Of a stretch of DNA of 64,000 nt, positions 30,804 to 42,279 are shown piece by piece. Under the pieces are notes generated by a model. It did not search any database, had not been told where the DNA came from, and saw only the letters and a program-made list of their open reading frames with translations. The stretch's first letter is position 1, and each line of letters begins with the position of its first letter. The stretch is from Nymphaea colorata (Eukaryota; Streptophyta; Magnoliopsida; Nymphaeales; Nymphaeaceae). Location of the stretch: the NCBI RefSeq assembly GCF_008831285.2, contig NC_045141.1, positions 3,675,224 to 3,739,223 on the forward strand. The letters run 5' to 3'. The translations under genes and the position numbers were made by a program.

Positions 30804-33590
30804 TTGGATGAGATGATAGCTGGAGGTATAATCAGACCCTCCAAAGCTCCTTTTCGTGCATTAGTATTATTCCAAGCGAAGCATGACGACTCAAAAAGGC
30901 TATATGCGGATTATCGAACATTGAACAAGGTAACGGTGAAGAACAAGTACCCCTTACCTTTGATTGCAGATCTGTTTGATCAACTAGGTGAAACTCAAGT
31001 GTTTTCCAAGTTAGACCTCAGATCAGGATATTGGCAAGTTTGGATTGTTGATGGCGACGAGTCAAAGACCACTTGCGTCACTCGTTACGGTGCCTTTGAA
31101 TTCTTGGTAATGCCGTTCGGGTTGATGAATGCCCCAGCCACTTTTTCGACTCCAATGAACAAGATATTCTATCCGTACTTAGATAAGTTCGTGGTAGTCT
31201 ATCTTGATGACATTGTAGTGTACAGCAGCTCCATAAGAGACCATGTGGAACACTTGCAGACAGTGTTCAAGGTATTGGAGGAAAACAAACTCTATGTGAA
31301 GCGCGAGAAGTGCCTATTCGGTCAACCGGAAATCAGTTTTCTCGGTCACATTGTGGGAAAAGGTCAGCTGCGAATGGACACAGAAAAGGTGAGGGCAATT
31401 CGAGACTGGAAACCGCCAACCAATGTACCAGAACTACGTTCTTTTATCGGTTTGACAAATTACTATCGACGATTCATTGAGGGGTATTCTTTGATAACTG
31501 TGCCTCTCACTGATTTGTTAAAGAAAAACCGAACTTGGGCTTGGGAAGAGCTCGAAGAAGATGCCTTCGAGAAGTTGAAGAGGGCCCTAACGCAGGAGCC
31601 TGTGCTCAGGTTGCCTGACCACACAAGGAAATTTGAAGTCCACACGGATGCATCAGATTTTGCCATTTACGGAGTTTTGATGCAGGAAGGTCATCCAGTA
31701 GCCTATGAGAGTCGGAAGCTGAAAGACGCAGAGCGACGGTACTCCGTGCACGAAAGAGAAATGAAAGCCATTATTCATTGTTTTCGCACATGGAGGCATT
31801 ACTTATTGGGGTCCCAATTCGTGGTAAAGACTGATAACGTAGCCACAAGCTACTTCCAGACTCAAAAGAAGTTGAGTCCGAAGCAGGCTCGATGGCAGGA
31901 ATTCCTTGCAGAATTCGATTTCACCTTGGAGTACAAGGCAGGGAAGACAAACGTCGTAGCCGATGCATTGAGTCGGAAGGCGAAGTTGGCAGCTACACAG
32001 ACAACATCATCTGAAGCGCAACTCGAGGGTGCTCTTCTCGGGCGGATTCGAGAAGGCATGAAGCAGGACCCAGTGGCCAAGCACTTGGTCGAAACAACGG
32101 AGGTGGGAAAGACGCGACGATTCTGGCTACAAGATGGGCTTTTGATGGCAAAGAGCGGACGAGTGTTCGTGCCTAGATGGGGCAATCTCCGACGAGAGTT
32201 GCTGAAGGAGTGTCATGACTCGTTGTGGGCTGGCCATCCTAGCCAGGAGCGGACACTGACACTGCTCGAACGTGGCTATTACTGGCCACAGATGCGCGAC
32301 GACGTTGAAGCCTATGTGAAAAGATGCTTGATCTGTCAACAGGATAAGGGAACAAACCAGAAGCCTGCCGGTCTCCTGGTGCCTCTTCCTATTCCAGAAC
32401 GTCCTTGGGAATGCCTCTCCATGGACTTCAACGTCAGCTTGCCCAAAGTTGACGGCTTCAGCTCCATCCTTGTGGTTGTGGATAGATTTTCAAAGTATGC
32501 CACCTTCATCCCAGCCTCTAAAGAATGTCCCGCGGAAAAGACGACAGAGTTGTTCGTGAAGCATATAGTCAAGCATTGGGGCGTGCCGAAAAGCATTGTC
32601 AATGATCGGGACGCTCGCTTCACAGAAAAATTTTGGCGCGAAGTATTTCGTTTGTTGGGTTCGGATTTATTATTCTCAACAAGTTTCCACCCTAAAACGG
32701 ACGGCCAAACTGAACGAATCAATGGATTATTGGAACAATACATTCGACACTATGTCAGCGCGAATCAAAAGGATTGGGTGAAATTGTTGGATGTAGCTCA
32801 ATTTTGCTACAATTTGCAGAAGAGCGAGTCTTCTGGACATAGTCCATTCGAAATAGCCACTGGACAACAACCATTGATGCCGCATACCTTTGCAGCCCAA
32901 GAAAAGGGAAGACCCACTTTTGCCTACCAGTTCGTTCGCGATTGGCAGGAACAGACGGAAATGGCTAAGGCGTTCTTACACAAGGCCACCAAAAAGATGA
33001 AAAAGTTTGCAAATCAGAATCGAAGGCCAATGGGATTCCGAGTGGGTGATCAAGTCCTCATGAAGCTCTATCTTGATCGCACAGGCATTTTTAGTGGTCG
33101 ACACAGGTCATTGATCCGCAAGTATGAGGGACCCTTCACAGTGCTGAAGAGAATCGGAAAGCTAGCCTACAAGCTAGACTTGCCGCCAGACTTTAAGGTG
33201 CAATCAGTATTCCATGTTTGTAACCTGAAGCCCTTCTATGTCGATGAGGAAGACCCCGAGAGAAGCATTCCAGAACGAGACCCGATCCTGCAGCAAGCCC
33301 CGTCGACCAAGCGAGCGGCGGATCGTCAGATGGAAGAGATTCTTCGGCACAAGACAAACTATTTGGGGGAGCCGAAGAAGTACCAAGTGAAGTGGATAGG
33401 CGAACACAACCCCACCTGGGAGTATGCATTCCGCATGAAGCAGCGCTACCGCTGGAAGTCAAGGCCTATCATGAAATTGCTGGCGTCGAGGACGGTGCAT
33501 AACTTGAAGGGGGGAGCCTGTTCCCCTGTGTCTGGGAGTCTGTACAGTCATTTGCTTTGTTTTGCATTGTGCTTCATTTACTCATATTGA
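30804..33590 (+). CDS. Chromovirus 1 Pol: RT, RNase H, integrase, chromodomain
   Basis: 928 open codons. RT (about residues 20-180) has [35 protein letters not shown] and the YLDDIVVYS active site near residue 133. RNase H (about 275-395) has [17 protein letters not shown] and VVKTDN. Integrase has an HHCC zinc module (CHDSLWAGH to CLICQQ, about 472-513), then [17 protein letters not shown] and a [15 protein letters not shown] Glu giving the DDE triad (about 545-650). The end (about 850-890) has [15 protein letters not shown], a chromodomain-like motif that directs insertion to chromatin. The frame has no stop before the PPT and runs 70 bp into the 3' LTR. It lacks its natural Gag-Pol start because of the TAG at 30801. 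Confidence 0.9.
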   Translation: MDEMIAGGIIRPSKAPFRALVLFQAKHDDSKRLYADYRTLNKVTVKNKYPLPLIADLFDQLGETQVFSKLDLRSGYWQVWIVDGDESKTTCVTRYGAFEFLVMPFGLMNAPATFSTPMNKIFYPYLDKFVVVYLDDIVVYSSSIRDHVEHLQTVFKVLEENKLYVKREKCLFGQPEISFLGHIVGKGQLRMDTEKVRAIRDWKPPTNVPELRSFIGLTNYYRRFIEGYSLITVPLTDLLKKNRTWAWEELEEDAFEKLKRALTQEPVLRLPDHTRKFEVHTDASDFAIYGVLMQEGHPVAYESRKLKDAERRYSVHEREMKAIIHCFRTWRHYLLGSQFVVKTDNVATSYFQTQKKLSPKQARWQEFLAEFDFTLEYKAGKTNVVADALSRKAKLAATQTTSSEAQLEGALLGRIREGMKQDPVAKHLVETTEVGKTRRFWLQDGLLMAKSGRVFVPRWGNLRRELLKECHDSLWAGHPSQERTLTLLERGYYWPQMRDDVEAYVKRCLICQQDKGTNQKPAGLLVPLPIPERPWECLSMDFNVSLPKVDGFSSILVVVDRFSKYATFIPASKECPAEKTTELFVKHIVKHWGVPKSIVNDRDARFTEKFWREVFRLLGSDLLFSTSFHPKTDGQTERINGLLEQYIRHYVSANQKDWVKLLDVAQFCYNLQKSESSGHSPFEIATGQQPLMPHTFAAQEKGRPTFAYQFVRDWQEQTEMAKAFLHKATKKMKKFANQNRRPMGFRVGDQVLMKLYLDRTGIFSGRHRSLIRKYEGPFTVLKRIGKLAYKLDLPPDFKVQSVFHVCNLKPFYVDEEDPERSIPERDPILQQAPSTKRAADRQMEEILRHKTNYLGEPKKYQVKWIGEHNPTWEYAFRMKQRYRWKSRPIMKLLASRTVHNLKGGACSPVSGSLYSHLLCFALCFIYSY
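33501..33518 (+). other. Polypurine tract of chromovirus 1
   Basis: AACTTGAAGGGGGGAGCC directly before the LTR start TGTTCCCC. Confidence 0.85.
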
Positions 33591-33923
33591 GTCATTTGCT
33601 TATGCATGTTTACTTGTAAGGGAGTACCCTCCCACCAGTCTAAGTGTCAAATATTGAGATTTCTTGTTTTGGGTGGTCGGCATGGGAATCCTGTAAGCGG
33701 CCTCGGCCATCCTATATAAGTAAAGTCGAGATCATTCTCATTGCTTATCTTTCTCGTGATGTACTAATTTTCCAAGCAAATACATTGCGAGATTTCTTTA
33801 TTCACAAGCATTCTTTATACACTTGTTTCTCAAACTACCTTTGCACCCCGTTCAGTGGTTTGAAGGCTTGCGGCAATCAGGTTCTTGCCATGCCGCACGG
33901 GCCGAAGTTGTTAGCCCGTGACA
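33519..33923 (+). repeat. 3' LTR of chromovirus 1
   Basis: TGTTCCCCTGTGTC to CCCGTGACA, TATATAAG at 33713-33720. Flanked on the right by GGAAC. Confidence 0.9.
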
Positions 33924-33928
33924 GGAAC

Positions 33929-34764
33929 GGATCAATAGTTAATGTCAGGGACCATGAAAGCAAGAATGCCAGCCTAACACGAACAATAAATATTAAAACT
34001 TTTGTCCACGCAGGGCCCATTGTATAGCTTTGCATTTAATAACGCTCACATTGCGCGAGTAAATAACAAAAGTGAACAATGTGTTCATATACCAATGACA
34101 ATTTTGGCACATTATTGAGAGCTTAAGCAAATAAGATTTGGGTTTGATTGTTCCCTTTCGTACAATTAGGAAGTCGTTATAGTTCGGCTTTGTTATATTA
34201 CAGAAACTATTGCAATCAATGCCCTAAAATTTTCAACTTAAGTGGCCTATGCCCAAGAAAGTCCAGCCCGTAAAAAATGCGCCAAATGGGGACAGGAATG
34301 AGTTTACACACAGCAAGAATAGAATTGAAGCATGAATGCATGAAGAACTTGGCAAACATGGCCAAGGCGTATGAACAAATTCCGTATGACAAAGCGGAAA
34401 TTGCAATTCAAACTATGTCAAAAACATGGCTGATGAAAAAAAGGAAACAATCAAGACATGGAATAATTCTTATAAGATGAAGCTTTTGAAGAGAAATGGA
34501 TGAACAGAATCCTAATTGAGATTGTAAAGCCGCGGGGGTATCTGCACCACTCAGGGCAGGTTCCTCTGAGATCAGGAGCTAGGATTTCTTTTAGAAGCGG
34601 GCCAAACAGTCCAACCTCCAATCCAAGTAGGGCCAAATTGAATCCGAATCTAAAAATACATTGCACAACAGATTCAATTTTAAAAAAGATGCAGATCTTA
34701 AGTTCCCCTGTAAAAGGATAGAACCAACTAGGTGACTCAAGTCTCATATGAAAGTAGTTCCTAC
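33929..34764 (-). other. Remainder of NMO intron 1
   Basis: Intronic DNA between the chromovirus and exon 1. Long chance frames occur on both strands, including one on the minus strand overlapping exon 1 in a different phase; none resembles a protein. Confidence 0.5.
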
Positions 34765-34902
34765 CAGTCGACTGGCCAAGATGCCAATTCCTCCAGCATT
34801 GGCTACGGCAGCAACAAGGGCGCTTCCAGCGACATCGACACCCATGAGAGCCACCATGATGCCATTGTCGAACCCGAGGATCGATCCGAAGGTCACGGCC
34901 AT
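34765..34902 (-). CDS. NMO-like exon 1
   Basis: 46 codons from ATG at 34902 to a GTAGG donor at 34764. It carries the TIM-barrel start with GFDNGIMVALMGVDVAGS and AAVANAGGIGIL. The ATG is chosen because it lies just upstream of the first conserved block and about 70 bp downstream of the likely transcription start. Confidence 0.75.
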
Positions 34903-35001
34903 CTTCGAAATTGAAGTGGTTCCTCCCCAAACTTAGTTGCACTGCTTGATCTGGAGGAGAGCTTGGAGCTGATGATTTCTGCATGGAGGCCTCCGATTCC
35001 C

Positions 35002-35009
35002 TTTTTATA
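35002..35009 (-). promoter_or_regulatory. TATA box of the NMO-like gene
   Basis: Minus strand TATAAAAA about 100 bp upstream of the exon 1 ATG, giving a start near 34975. The spacing is normal for a plant promoter. Confidence 0.55.
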
Positions 35010-35742
35010 CGGAAATTTTTGGCGTCTCCCGCGTGTGGTCTATCAACTAAACGTGCACCTAACGAGTCCATTCTCCATATATCTGCCTTACTACAGACTC
35101 CGCGTGCCCCATGGTCTCCTAAAGTGAGGGACACCTAAAAAGTGGGAAGAGTCCCGCATTGTATAGACCAAGCCAGTTGTCATCGAGTTGTAAAGTAAAG
35201 GGGCTAAAGTGTTTTATAAACCTTTTATAAAGATGTACTTTTAATATTTTCATAATTCCATTTTCATCTTTTTTCAATTTTTTATTTTTTAATTTACCAT
35301 AACATTTGGATCATTACACGATCATGTGCATACATAACACGCTTTCTCTAACCAGCACGACAGAATCCCACGTCCATGCCGAGTTGTAGAGTTTATTATA
35401 ATAATTAAATTTTTTCATCATCCAAAATGATCAACAGAAGGATTGGAATGACATATTCAACGCAATATGAAATGCAGTTAGATACCTTTACATTTTTGGC
35501 AAACAATCAGCGCCTATGTCACCAGAAAGATGAAATTTGGGCCTGCTTATATCTCTTATTAAGACTCAACCACATTGAAGAATTGATTGATATATAATTA
35601 TTTTGTTTAGTGAATATTTTACAAAGTTAAGCATGTCCAAGTCCAACACCTTGTTGTGTAAAATTTTATAATCTATACATATAGTAGGAGTCACTCCAGA
35701 TGTCCCGCGATGCTTTTATAACACAAAATATCAACAATGTTT

Positions 35743-36120
35743 CTATAGTGACAATTCAATCGATAAAAAATACCTAATTTTAAAGTGAAAATAAATAAGT
35801 TGTTCAAGATATTTAGAAATTGCAGCCGACATTAAGACTTTGGAGACGGCGAAGCTCGAACAAGGAAGGATTAGCTCGCTTGCCAGCACACTAAAATTGT
35901 AAAGATCGAGGCTGGCCACGAAGCCAGTGGTGCGGTCGCAGGAGACTCCTTTCCATCGAGAACAATTAGGTCCATGTTGCCATGTGCTCAAGAGTTTACG
36001 TGACTCATGGGATAGGCTTTTCTTGGATTGTAGAAGTGCCAAGCTGTGGTTGGAGAGGCAGGGTACTGCTCCATCTGCCACCACACCCACTTCAATTTGG
36101 AGCAACATGAAGATGCTGTA
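35743..36120 (-). pseudogene. Receptor-like protein (LRR) N-terminal fragment
   Basis: The minus-strand frame contains HSLALLQSKKSLS, LLSTWQHGPNCSRWKGVSCDRTTGFVASLDL, the LRR N-terminal cap of plant receptor-like proteins/kinases (paired Cys in NCSRWKGVSCD, leading to the first LRR). The resemblance ends about 25 residues after LDL, with no further repeats and no signal peptide in frame. It lies directly inside a CACTA-like terminus (36125-36281), suggesting a gene piece carried by that transposon. Nothing downstream could encode a complete receptor. Confidence 0.6.
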
Positions 36121-36124
36121 AAAT

Positions 36125-36281
36125 TTCCATGACGATTTTTACACTAACACATGCGCTAGAATGTCGGTGATAGTTGTCACAGACACTCGTTACAAATGTC
36201 GGTAAAACATTTACCAACACGTCGTTGCGTTTTACCAACTTTTTTTAGCCTTCGGTAAATCCTTTGTTTTTTTGTAGTGCT
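36125..36281 (+). mobile_element. CACTA-type transposon terminus
   Basis: Ends TTTTTTTGTAGTG, the reverse complement of the CACTACAAAAAAA inverted repeat of En/Spm elements. Subterminal repeats of ATGTCGGTAAAA/TTTACCAACACGTC type precede it (36155-36255). The matching left terminus was not found. Confidence 0.65.
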
Positions 36282-36588
36282 ATAACAAGGGTTTATACAA
36301 TTTGAAAGTTGTATCTTAACATATTATAATGAGATTCAGATTTATATTAGAATGTGAATGTAAAATATCATTATTAGATCAGATTCAATCTTAATCTAAT
36401 GAGTTCAACTTATTGTTATATTTATATTGAATGATTTAAAGGATATAAATCAGAAGTTCTCTTTAATACGAATGAGATTTGAGCTATTCATTTCATCCCT
36501 TATTGTATGTATACATATAATGTATATAATATGTATCATACATATGTCTATATATGTATATGTATAGTACATATGTTATATTATACAA

Positions 36589-36870
<282 letters not shown>

Positions 36871-37309
36871 GTATGCATACATAAATATAAATGTATGTTT
36901 GTATACAATATATACATAGAGCACATATATGCACATACATATACATATGTATACACATATAAATATGTATATATTATATATATAATAATACATATATAAT
37001 ACATACATATGTGATACTTATACAGTGCTTTTATTAGAATCCATTGAATAGCATTAATTGATAAAACTGCATAAAAATACACTCTTGCACTTCATAATCA
37101 TTAATCTTAAAATCAGATCATTGAATTAAAACCTGAATTTAGTTTTTTTTTGTTTGTTTGAAACATGCATAAGTTATGCCATTAATCTGTTAACCCAGCA
37201 ACTATCCTCCTAATCTCAGTTGGGAATTTTAAATTCATGGTTCTTAAAATTGCAATTAGCCTAAGTTTGGTCCTTGTAAAATCGAACCATTGGATCTACA
37301 ATCGTTCAA

Positions 37310-38173
37310 AGGATGGCCCCTTTGAGAATGCATGCAGCGTTTCTGCCTTGGAGGATGCTCTGGCACGCATGGCTGCCTTGGAGAATGAGCTACAAGTCCT
37401 CAAAGTTCACAATAGGTCCCTAGAGAATCGGTTCGCTTCCTTGGGCGAAGGTGGAGGTGTTGGTGCTGCACCTCGACTGAAAGTCCCTGAACCAAAGAGA
37501 TATAATGGAACTCAAGATGTTAAAGAGTTTGAGAACTTCCTCTATCTGGTGGAGAAGTTTCTCAAGGTAAATTTAATCTTCGATGATGGAATGTAGATTT
37601 CTACGATCACAATGTTTTTGGGGGACAATGCCATGCTTTGGTGGCATCGAAGAGAAAATGATATGGAGAAATGCCTCTGTGTCATTGACAGTTGGAAAGG
37701 ATTCAAGCAAGATATGTGTAACTTCTTTTTGCCTAAAAATACAAAGTACTCAACCAGACAAAAGCTCATGGACTTGAAACAAATAGGTTCAATCCATGAC
37801 TATGTAAAAGCCTTTTCGGGAAAGATGTTAGAAATTACAAGTATGTCAGATGAAGATAGACTTTTCCACTTTATGAATGGTTTATAGTCATGGGCGGAAC
37901 AAGAACTTCATCAGCAGGACCTAAAGGATTTGAGCAGTGCTCTTGTGGCTATCGAGCTGTTGATTGATACAAATAGACGGCCAAAGTTTGAATATAAGCC
38001 CTTCAATGGTACAAAGAAAGGTGGGAACACTAGCAACAATGGTGGCAACAATAGTAGAAGGACTGGACAACAAGTCAGAGGAACTACTTGCTTGGCTATC
38101 TAGAGAAGCGGTGGTGGAAATGGAAGAGATAGTAACAACTTCAAATCTCTTTGTCTACATCAATAGCCATTGA
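37310..38173 (+). pseudogene. Chromovirus 2 gag
   Basis: Coiled-coil start (ALARMAALENELQVLKVHN), then KRYNGTQDVKEFENFLYLVE in the same frame to a stop at 37594. After that come AMLWWHRRENDM, SIHDYVKAFSGKMLEITSM and an Asn/Gly-rich tail. The knuckle CWHCGGPDLLFRC (about 38174-38215) lacks the His. Stops at 37594 and 37885, plus later frame changes. Confidence 0.7.
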
Positions 38174-38259
38174 AATGTTGGCACTGTGGTGGTCCTGATC
38201 TCTTGTTTAGATGCACAAATCAAGGAAACAACAAAACAAGTACTTCAAAACAATCTGCT

Positions 38260-39086
38260 AATGCAGTATAAGGTGAAGAAGGGGAAGGCCCAAAGATGGG
38301 TGCTCTCCAACTTCTGAGTACTTTGAAAATGGAAGAAAAAGCGAAGGTGACAACGACACATTCCAATGTACTTATGTACCTAGATATCCTAATAAATGGA
38401 AAGTCCATGATGGCTATGGTGGACATGAGTGTCACACATAACTTCTCTCGGATGAAGAGGCGGGGAGATTAGGCCTCACCCTCGAAAAGGGAGAGTTACG
38501 CATGGAGGCAGTGAACTCGGAGGCAAAGCCCATCCAAGGAGTAGCTCGGGATGTGGCTGTGAAGATTGAGAGTTGGTCAAATAAAGCCAACTTCTCAGTG
38601 GTCCCGAAGGATGATTTCCAGATGATTTTAGGTATGAAAGTCCTTATCACAGCAATGATAGTCCCGATGCGACGCTTATGCAGCATTAGTATTGTGGATG
38701 AGGAGTCTCCTTGCATGGTCCCAGCAATGATGTTATGGAAGGATAAGGGTAAGACCGCAATGTTGTCCACTCTTCAATTGAAGAAAGGCTTGAAGCATGG
38801 TGAGGATATGTATTTGGTGACAATCAAGGTGCCCAATGACTCCCCTGGTTTGGTCTTAGAGGTACTTGCACTTGTCTTAGAGGAATTCGTAGGGACAATT
38901 CCTATGGAGCTCCCTAGGCTGCCGCTACTTCGGCATGAGGTGAATCATGCCATAGAACTCTTTCTCGGTGCCAAACCCCCGACGATGGCATCATATCAGA
39001 TGGGCCCTGCTGAGTTGCAGGAACTTCAACGACAACTGGATGACATACTTGCTGCAGACCCTCCAAAGCTCCTTTTAGTGCACTAG
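38260..39086 (+). pseudogene. Chromovirus 2 protease and linker
   Basis: The protease motif reads MVDMSVTHNF, so the Thr-Gly of the catalytic DTG is lost. After a frame break near 38445 a 194-codon frame (38502-39086) follows, equivalent to the chromovirus 1 linker; it passes through the site where copy 1 has a stop. Confidence 0.65.
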
Positions 39087-41440
39087 TATTATTTCAAGCA
39101 AAACATAATGACTCCAAAAGTCTATGTGTGGATTATAGGGCATTGAACAAGGTAACGGTGAATAACTAATATTCTTTACCTTTGATTGCAGATCTTTTTG
39201 ATTAGCTCAGTAGAGTACGGGTATATTTCAAGTTAGACCTTCCATCAAGATATCGACAAGTTCGAATTGTTGACGGTGATGAGCCAAAGACAACCTACAT
39301 CACTCACTACGGTGCCTATGACTTTTTGGTAATGCTGTTCAGGTTGACGAGTGCTCCTACAAACTTTTTGGCTCTAATGAACAAGATATTCTACCTGTAC
39401 TTAGTTGATGATATTGTGTTATACAACAGTTCTATGGAAGGCTATGTGAGACACCTACGGATAGTGTTCGAGGTGTTGAAGGAAAATGAACTATATGTGA
39501 AGTGCAAAAATTGTCTTTTGGCCAACAAGAAATCAGTTTTCTTAGTCATATTGTGGGAAAGGGTCAGTTGCAGATAGACAAAGAAAATGTGAGGGTTATT
39601 CAAGACTGGAAACCACTAGCCAATGCACAGGAGTTGCGTTTTTTTCTCGACGTGACGAACTACTATCGGCAATTCATTAAGGGGTATTCTTTGACAGTTG
39701 CGCCCCTCACTGACTTGTTAAAGAACTATTCTTGGGCTTGGGAAAAACTTGAGGGCGATGCCTTTGATCAATTGAAAAGGGCCCTTACATAGGAGCCTGT
39801 ACTCAGGTTACCCGATCACACCAAGAAGTTTGAAGTTCACACTGATGCTTCAAATTTTGCCATTGGTGGAGTGTTGATGCAGGAAGGTCACCCAGTTGCC
39901 TGTGAAAGTAGGAAGCTTTAAAATGCAGAGCGGCATTACTCCGTGCATGAAAGGAAAATGACGACCACTATCTACTACCTTTGCATGTGGAGGCATTACT
40001 TGTTGGGAGTTCAGTTTGTGGTGAAAACGAACAATGTAGCCACAAGCTACTTTCAGACCTAAAAGAAGTTGACATCGAAGCAAGCTTGATGGTAGGAATT
40101 CCTTACGAAATTTGACTTTGCCTTGGAGTACACGACAGGAAGGACTAACGTCAGAGCCGATGTGCTAAGCCGAAAAGTGGAGTTAGCAGCTACTCGAACA
40201 GAGGCATCTGAAGCACAACTTAAAGGTGCTCTTCTTGAGCAGATTCGAGAAGGCATGAGGCAGGACCGTATGGCCAAGCACTTAGTCATGGTAGTTAAAG
40301 CAGGAAAGACGTGATGATTCTGGTTGCGTGATGGACTTCTGGTAACAAAGGGCAGACACATGTTCATACCTAGGTAGGGCAACATTCGGCGAGAGTTGTG
40401 GAAGGAATGCCATGACTCATTGTGGGCAGGCCATCCTGGCAAGGAGCGAACATTGGCACTCCTCAAATGTAGCTATTACTGGCCAAAAATGCAAGATGAC
40501 GTTGAGGCATATGTGGAAACTTGCTTGATTTGCCAGTAAGACAAGGGGACGAACCAAAAGATTGCCAACCTCTTGGAACCTCTTCTTATTCCAAAATGTC
40601 CATGAGAATGCCTCTCCATGGACTTCATAGTCAGCTTGCCCAAAGTTAATGGCTTCAGCTTCATCATTGTGGTTGTGGATGGATTTTCGAAGTACGTAAC
40701 CTTCATCCCAGCTTCTAAGGAATGTCCTGCAAAAAAGATGACAGAGTTGTTTGTGAAGCGCATTGTGAAACATTGGGTCGTGCCGAAAAGCATCGTAAGC
40801 GACTGTGATGTCAGTTTTACATGAAAGCTTTGACATGAAGTATTTCACTTATTAAGTTCGGATCTACTATTCTCAACAAGTTTTCTGCCTTGCAAACTGA
40901 CGGCCAAACTAAACAGATCAACGACTTATTGGAACAATATCTTTGACATTATGTTAGCGCAAATCAAAGAACTGGGTGAAGTTGCTTGATGTAGCCCAAT
41001 TTCGTTATAATTTACAAAAGAGTGAGTCTTCTGGACATAGTGCATTCGAGATAGCTACCACGCAGCAACCGTTGATGTCTCATACCCTTGCCTACCAGTT
41101 TGTCTATGACTGGCTGGAACAGACGGAACTAGCCAAGGCGTTCTCGCGTAAAGCTACCAAAAAGATGAAGAAATTTATAGATCAGACTCAAAGGCAAAAG
41201 GAATTCTAAGTGGGAGATGAAGTCCTCGTGAAGCTTTACCCTAACTGTATGGCCATCTTCCATTGCCGACACCGATTGTCAATCCGCGAGTATGAGGGAC
41301 CCTTTACAGTGCTAAAAAGGATCGAAAAGCTAGCATACAAGCTAGACTTATTGCCGGACTTTAAGGTGCATTCAGTGTTTCATGTTTGTAATATGAAGCC
41401 CTCCTACTTTGATGATGAAGACCTTGATAGAAGATCCTAG
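39060..41440 (+). pseudogene. Chromovirus 2 Pol remnant
   Basis: Successive fragments match RT (39320-39580), RNase H (39580-40140), integrase (40380-41060) and the C-terminal domain (41200-41440). At the RT active site the sequence YLYLVDDIVLY shows that about six residues before the DD pair have been deleted relative to copy 1. Numerous TAG/TAA codons (for example near 39176, 39790, 40060, 40370) break the frame. Confidence 0.8.
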
Positions 41441-41629
41441 AATGAGACACGATCATGCAGCGAGCCCCACCGATCAAGCGAGCGGTGGACCGGCAGATGG
41501 AACAAATTCTTTTGAACAAAACAAACTATCTAGGTGAGCCGAAGAAGTAACAAGTGCAGTGGATAGGTGAGCAGAACCCAACCTAGGAGTATGTACTCCA
41601 CATCAAGCAGCGCTACCCGCCAAAAGTCA

Positions 41630-42279
41630 GGCCTACCATGAAGCAGTTGGCACCGAGTACGGTGCATGATTTGAAGGGGGCCCTGTTTCCCTATGTCTGA
41701 GAGTATGTACAGTCCTTTACTTTGTTACATACTTCCTTTACTTATGTTGAGTCTTTGGTTTAAGTTATTATGTTCACCTACGACAGAACACCCTCCAATC
41801 GGATCTCAAGTATGTATAATGGGATTCCTTGTTCAGAGCCTACCATGAAGCAACTGGTGCCGAGGACAGTGCATGATTTGAAGGGGGGCCGGTTCCCCTA
41901 TGTTTGAGATTTTGTATAGTCCTTTGCTTTGTTACATACTTCCTTTGCTTATGTTGAGTCTTTGGTTTAAGCTATTGTGTTCACCTATGATGGAGCACCC
42001 TCCAATCGGGTCCTAAGTATATATAATGGGATTCCTTGTTTTGGGTGGTCGGTAGGAATCTTATAAGCGACTTCAACCAACTCTATATAAGCAAGTTGAG
42101 ATTATTCTCCTTTCTTACCTTCCTCATGATACTAGCTTTTAAAGAGAAATACATTGTGAGTTTTCTTTATTCACACTTTGTGTTCTTTATACACTTTGCT
42201 TTCCAAATGATCTCTGCGCCCCTTTCAATGGTTTGAAGGCTGTGGTGCCGCACAGACTGATGTTATCAGCCTATAACAG
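41630..42279 (+). repeat. Duplicated PPT-LTR segment and 3' LTR of chromovirus 2
   Basis: About 209 bp from GCCTACCATGAAGCA through PPT and LTR start (41630-41838) recur at 41839 onward. The second copy runs on into a full but diverged LTR with TATATAAG near 42083. The junction at 41838 joins GTTCAGAGCC to the repeated TACCATGAAGCA. Confidence 0.8.

Larger units (their letters stand above)
28406..33923 (+). mobile_element. Chromovirus 1 (Ty3/gypsy LTR retrotransposon) in NMO intron 1
   Basis: A structurally complete 5.5-kb element: 5' LTR (28406-28811), tRNA-Met-type PBS, gag, protease, RT, RNase H, integrase, chromodomain-like tail, PPT and 3' LTR (33519-33923), flanked by 5-bp duplications with one mismatch. 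It lies antisense to the NMO-like gene. By eye the LTRs differ at about 22 positions of 405, so insertion is fairly recent but not new. Gag and protease are in different frames with stops, and a single TAG separates the protease region from pol. A second, older copy lies at 37310-42279. Short LTRs and the integrase wording suggest a Galadriel-like chromovirus, tentatively. Confidence 0.9.
26078..34902 (-). pseudogene. Nitronate monooxygenase-like (2-nitropropane dioxygenase family) gene, probably inactivated
   Basis: Six exons on the minus strand (34902-34765, 28329-28117, 27258-27163, 26842-26697, 26599-26374, 26284-26078) would encode about 341 residues, close to plant NMO-like length. The family uses FMN to oxidise nitronates such as propionate 3-nitronate. 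Visible family motifs are the N-terminal FGSILGFDNGIMVALM and AVANAGGIGIL, KPFGAGILL, AEGVK-like AGVKVLHQ, the conserved QGVEAGGHIIG with the catalytic-region His, VVAAGSIADARGY and GAKGICMGTR (FMN phosphate site), then an intact C-terminus. Exon phases agree throughout. Two defects affect exon 2: an in-frame TAA at 28323-28321 and GA where the GT donor should be at 28116. Intron 1 contains a whole chromovirus. A TATA box precedes exon 1. Alternatively the locus is expressed through different splicing that avoids exon 2. Confidence 0.75.
37310..42279 (+). mobile_element. Chromovirus 2, older 5'-truncated copy of the same family
   Basis: Coding order and wording follow chromovirus 1 throughout, but with many stops and indels and no 5' LTR or PBS: the left end is inside gag. 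The 3' part has PPT and LTR sequence twice (41669 and 41878). It ends at CCTATAACA (42279), the counterpart of CCCGTGACA. Confidence 0.85.

Noticed and set aside
32336-32743. Antisense frame of 135 codons inside chromovirus integrase
   Set aside because: It is a shadow of the well-supported plus-strand Pol frame; the same kind of shadow occurs in copy 2.
34451-35134. 227-codon minus-strand frame
   Set aside because: It overlaps NMO exon 1 in a different phase and also covers intron; no motif, while the exon 1 frame has clear family motifs.
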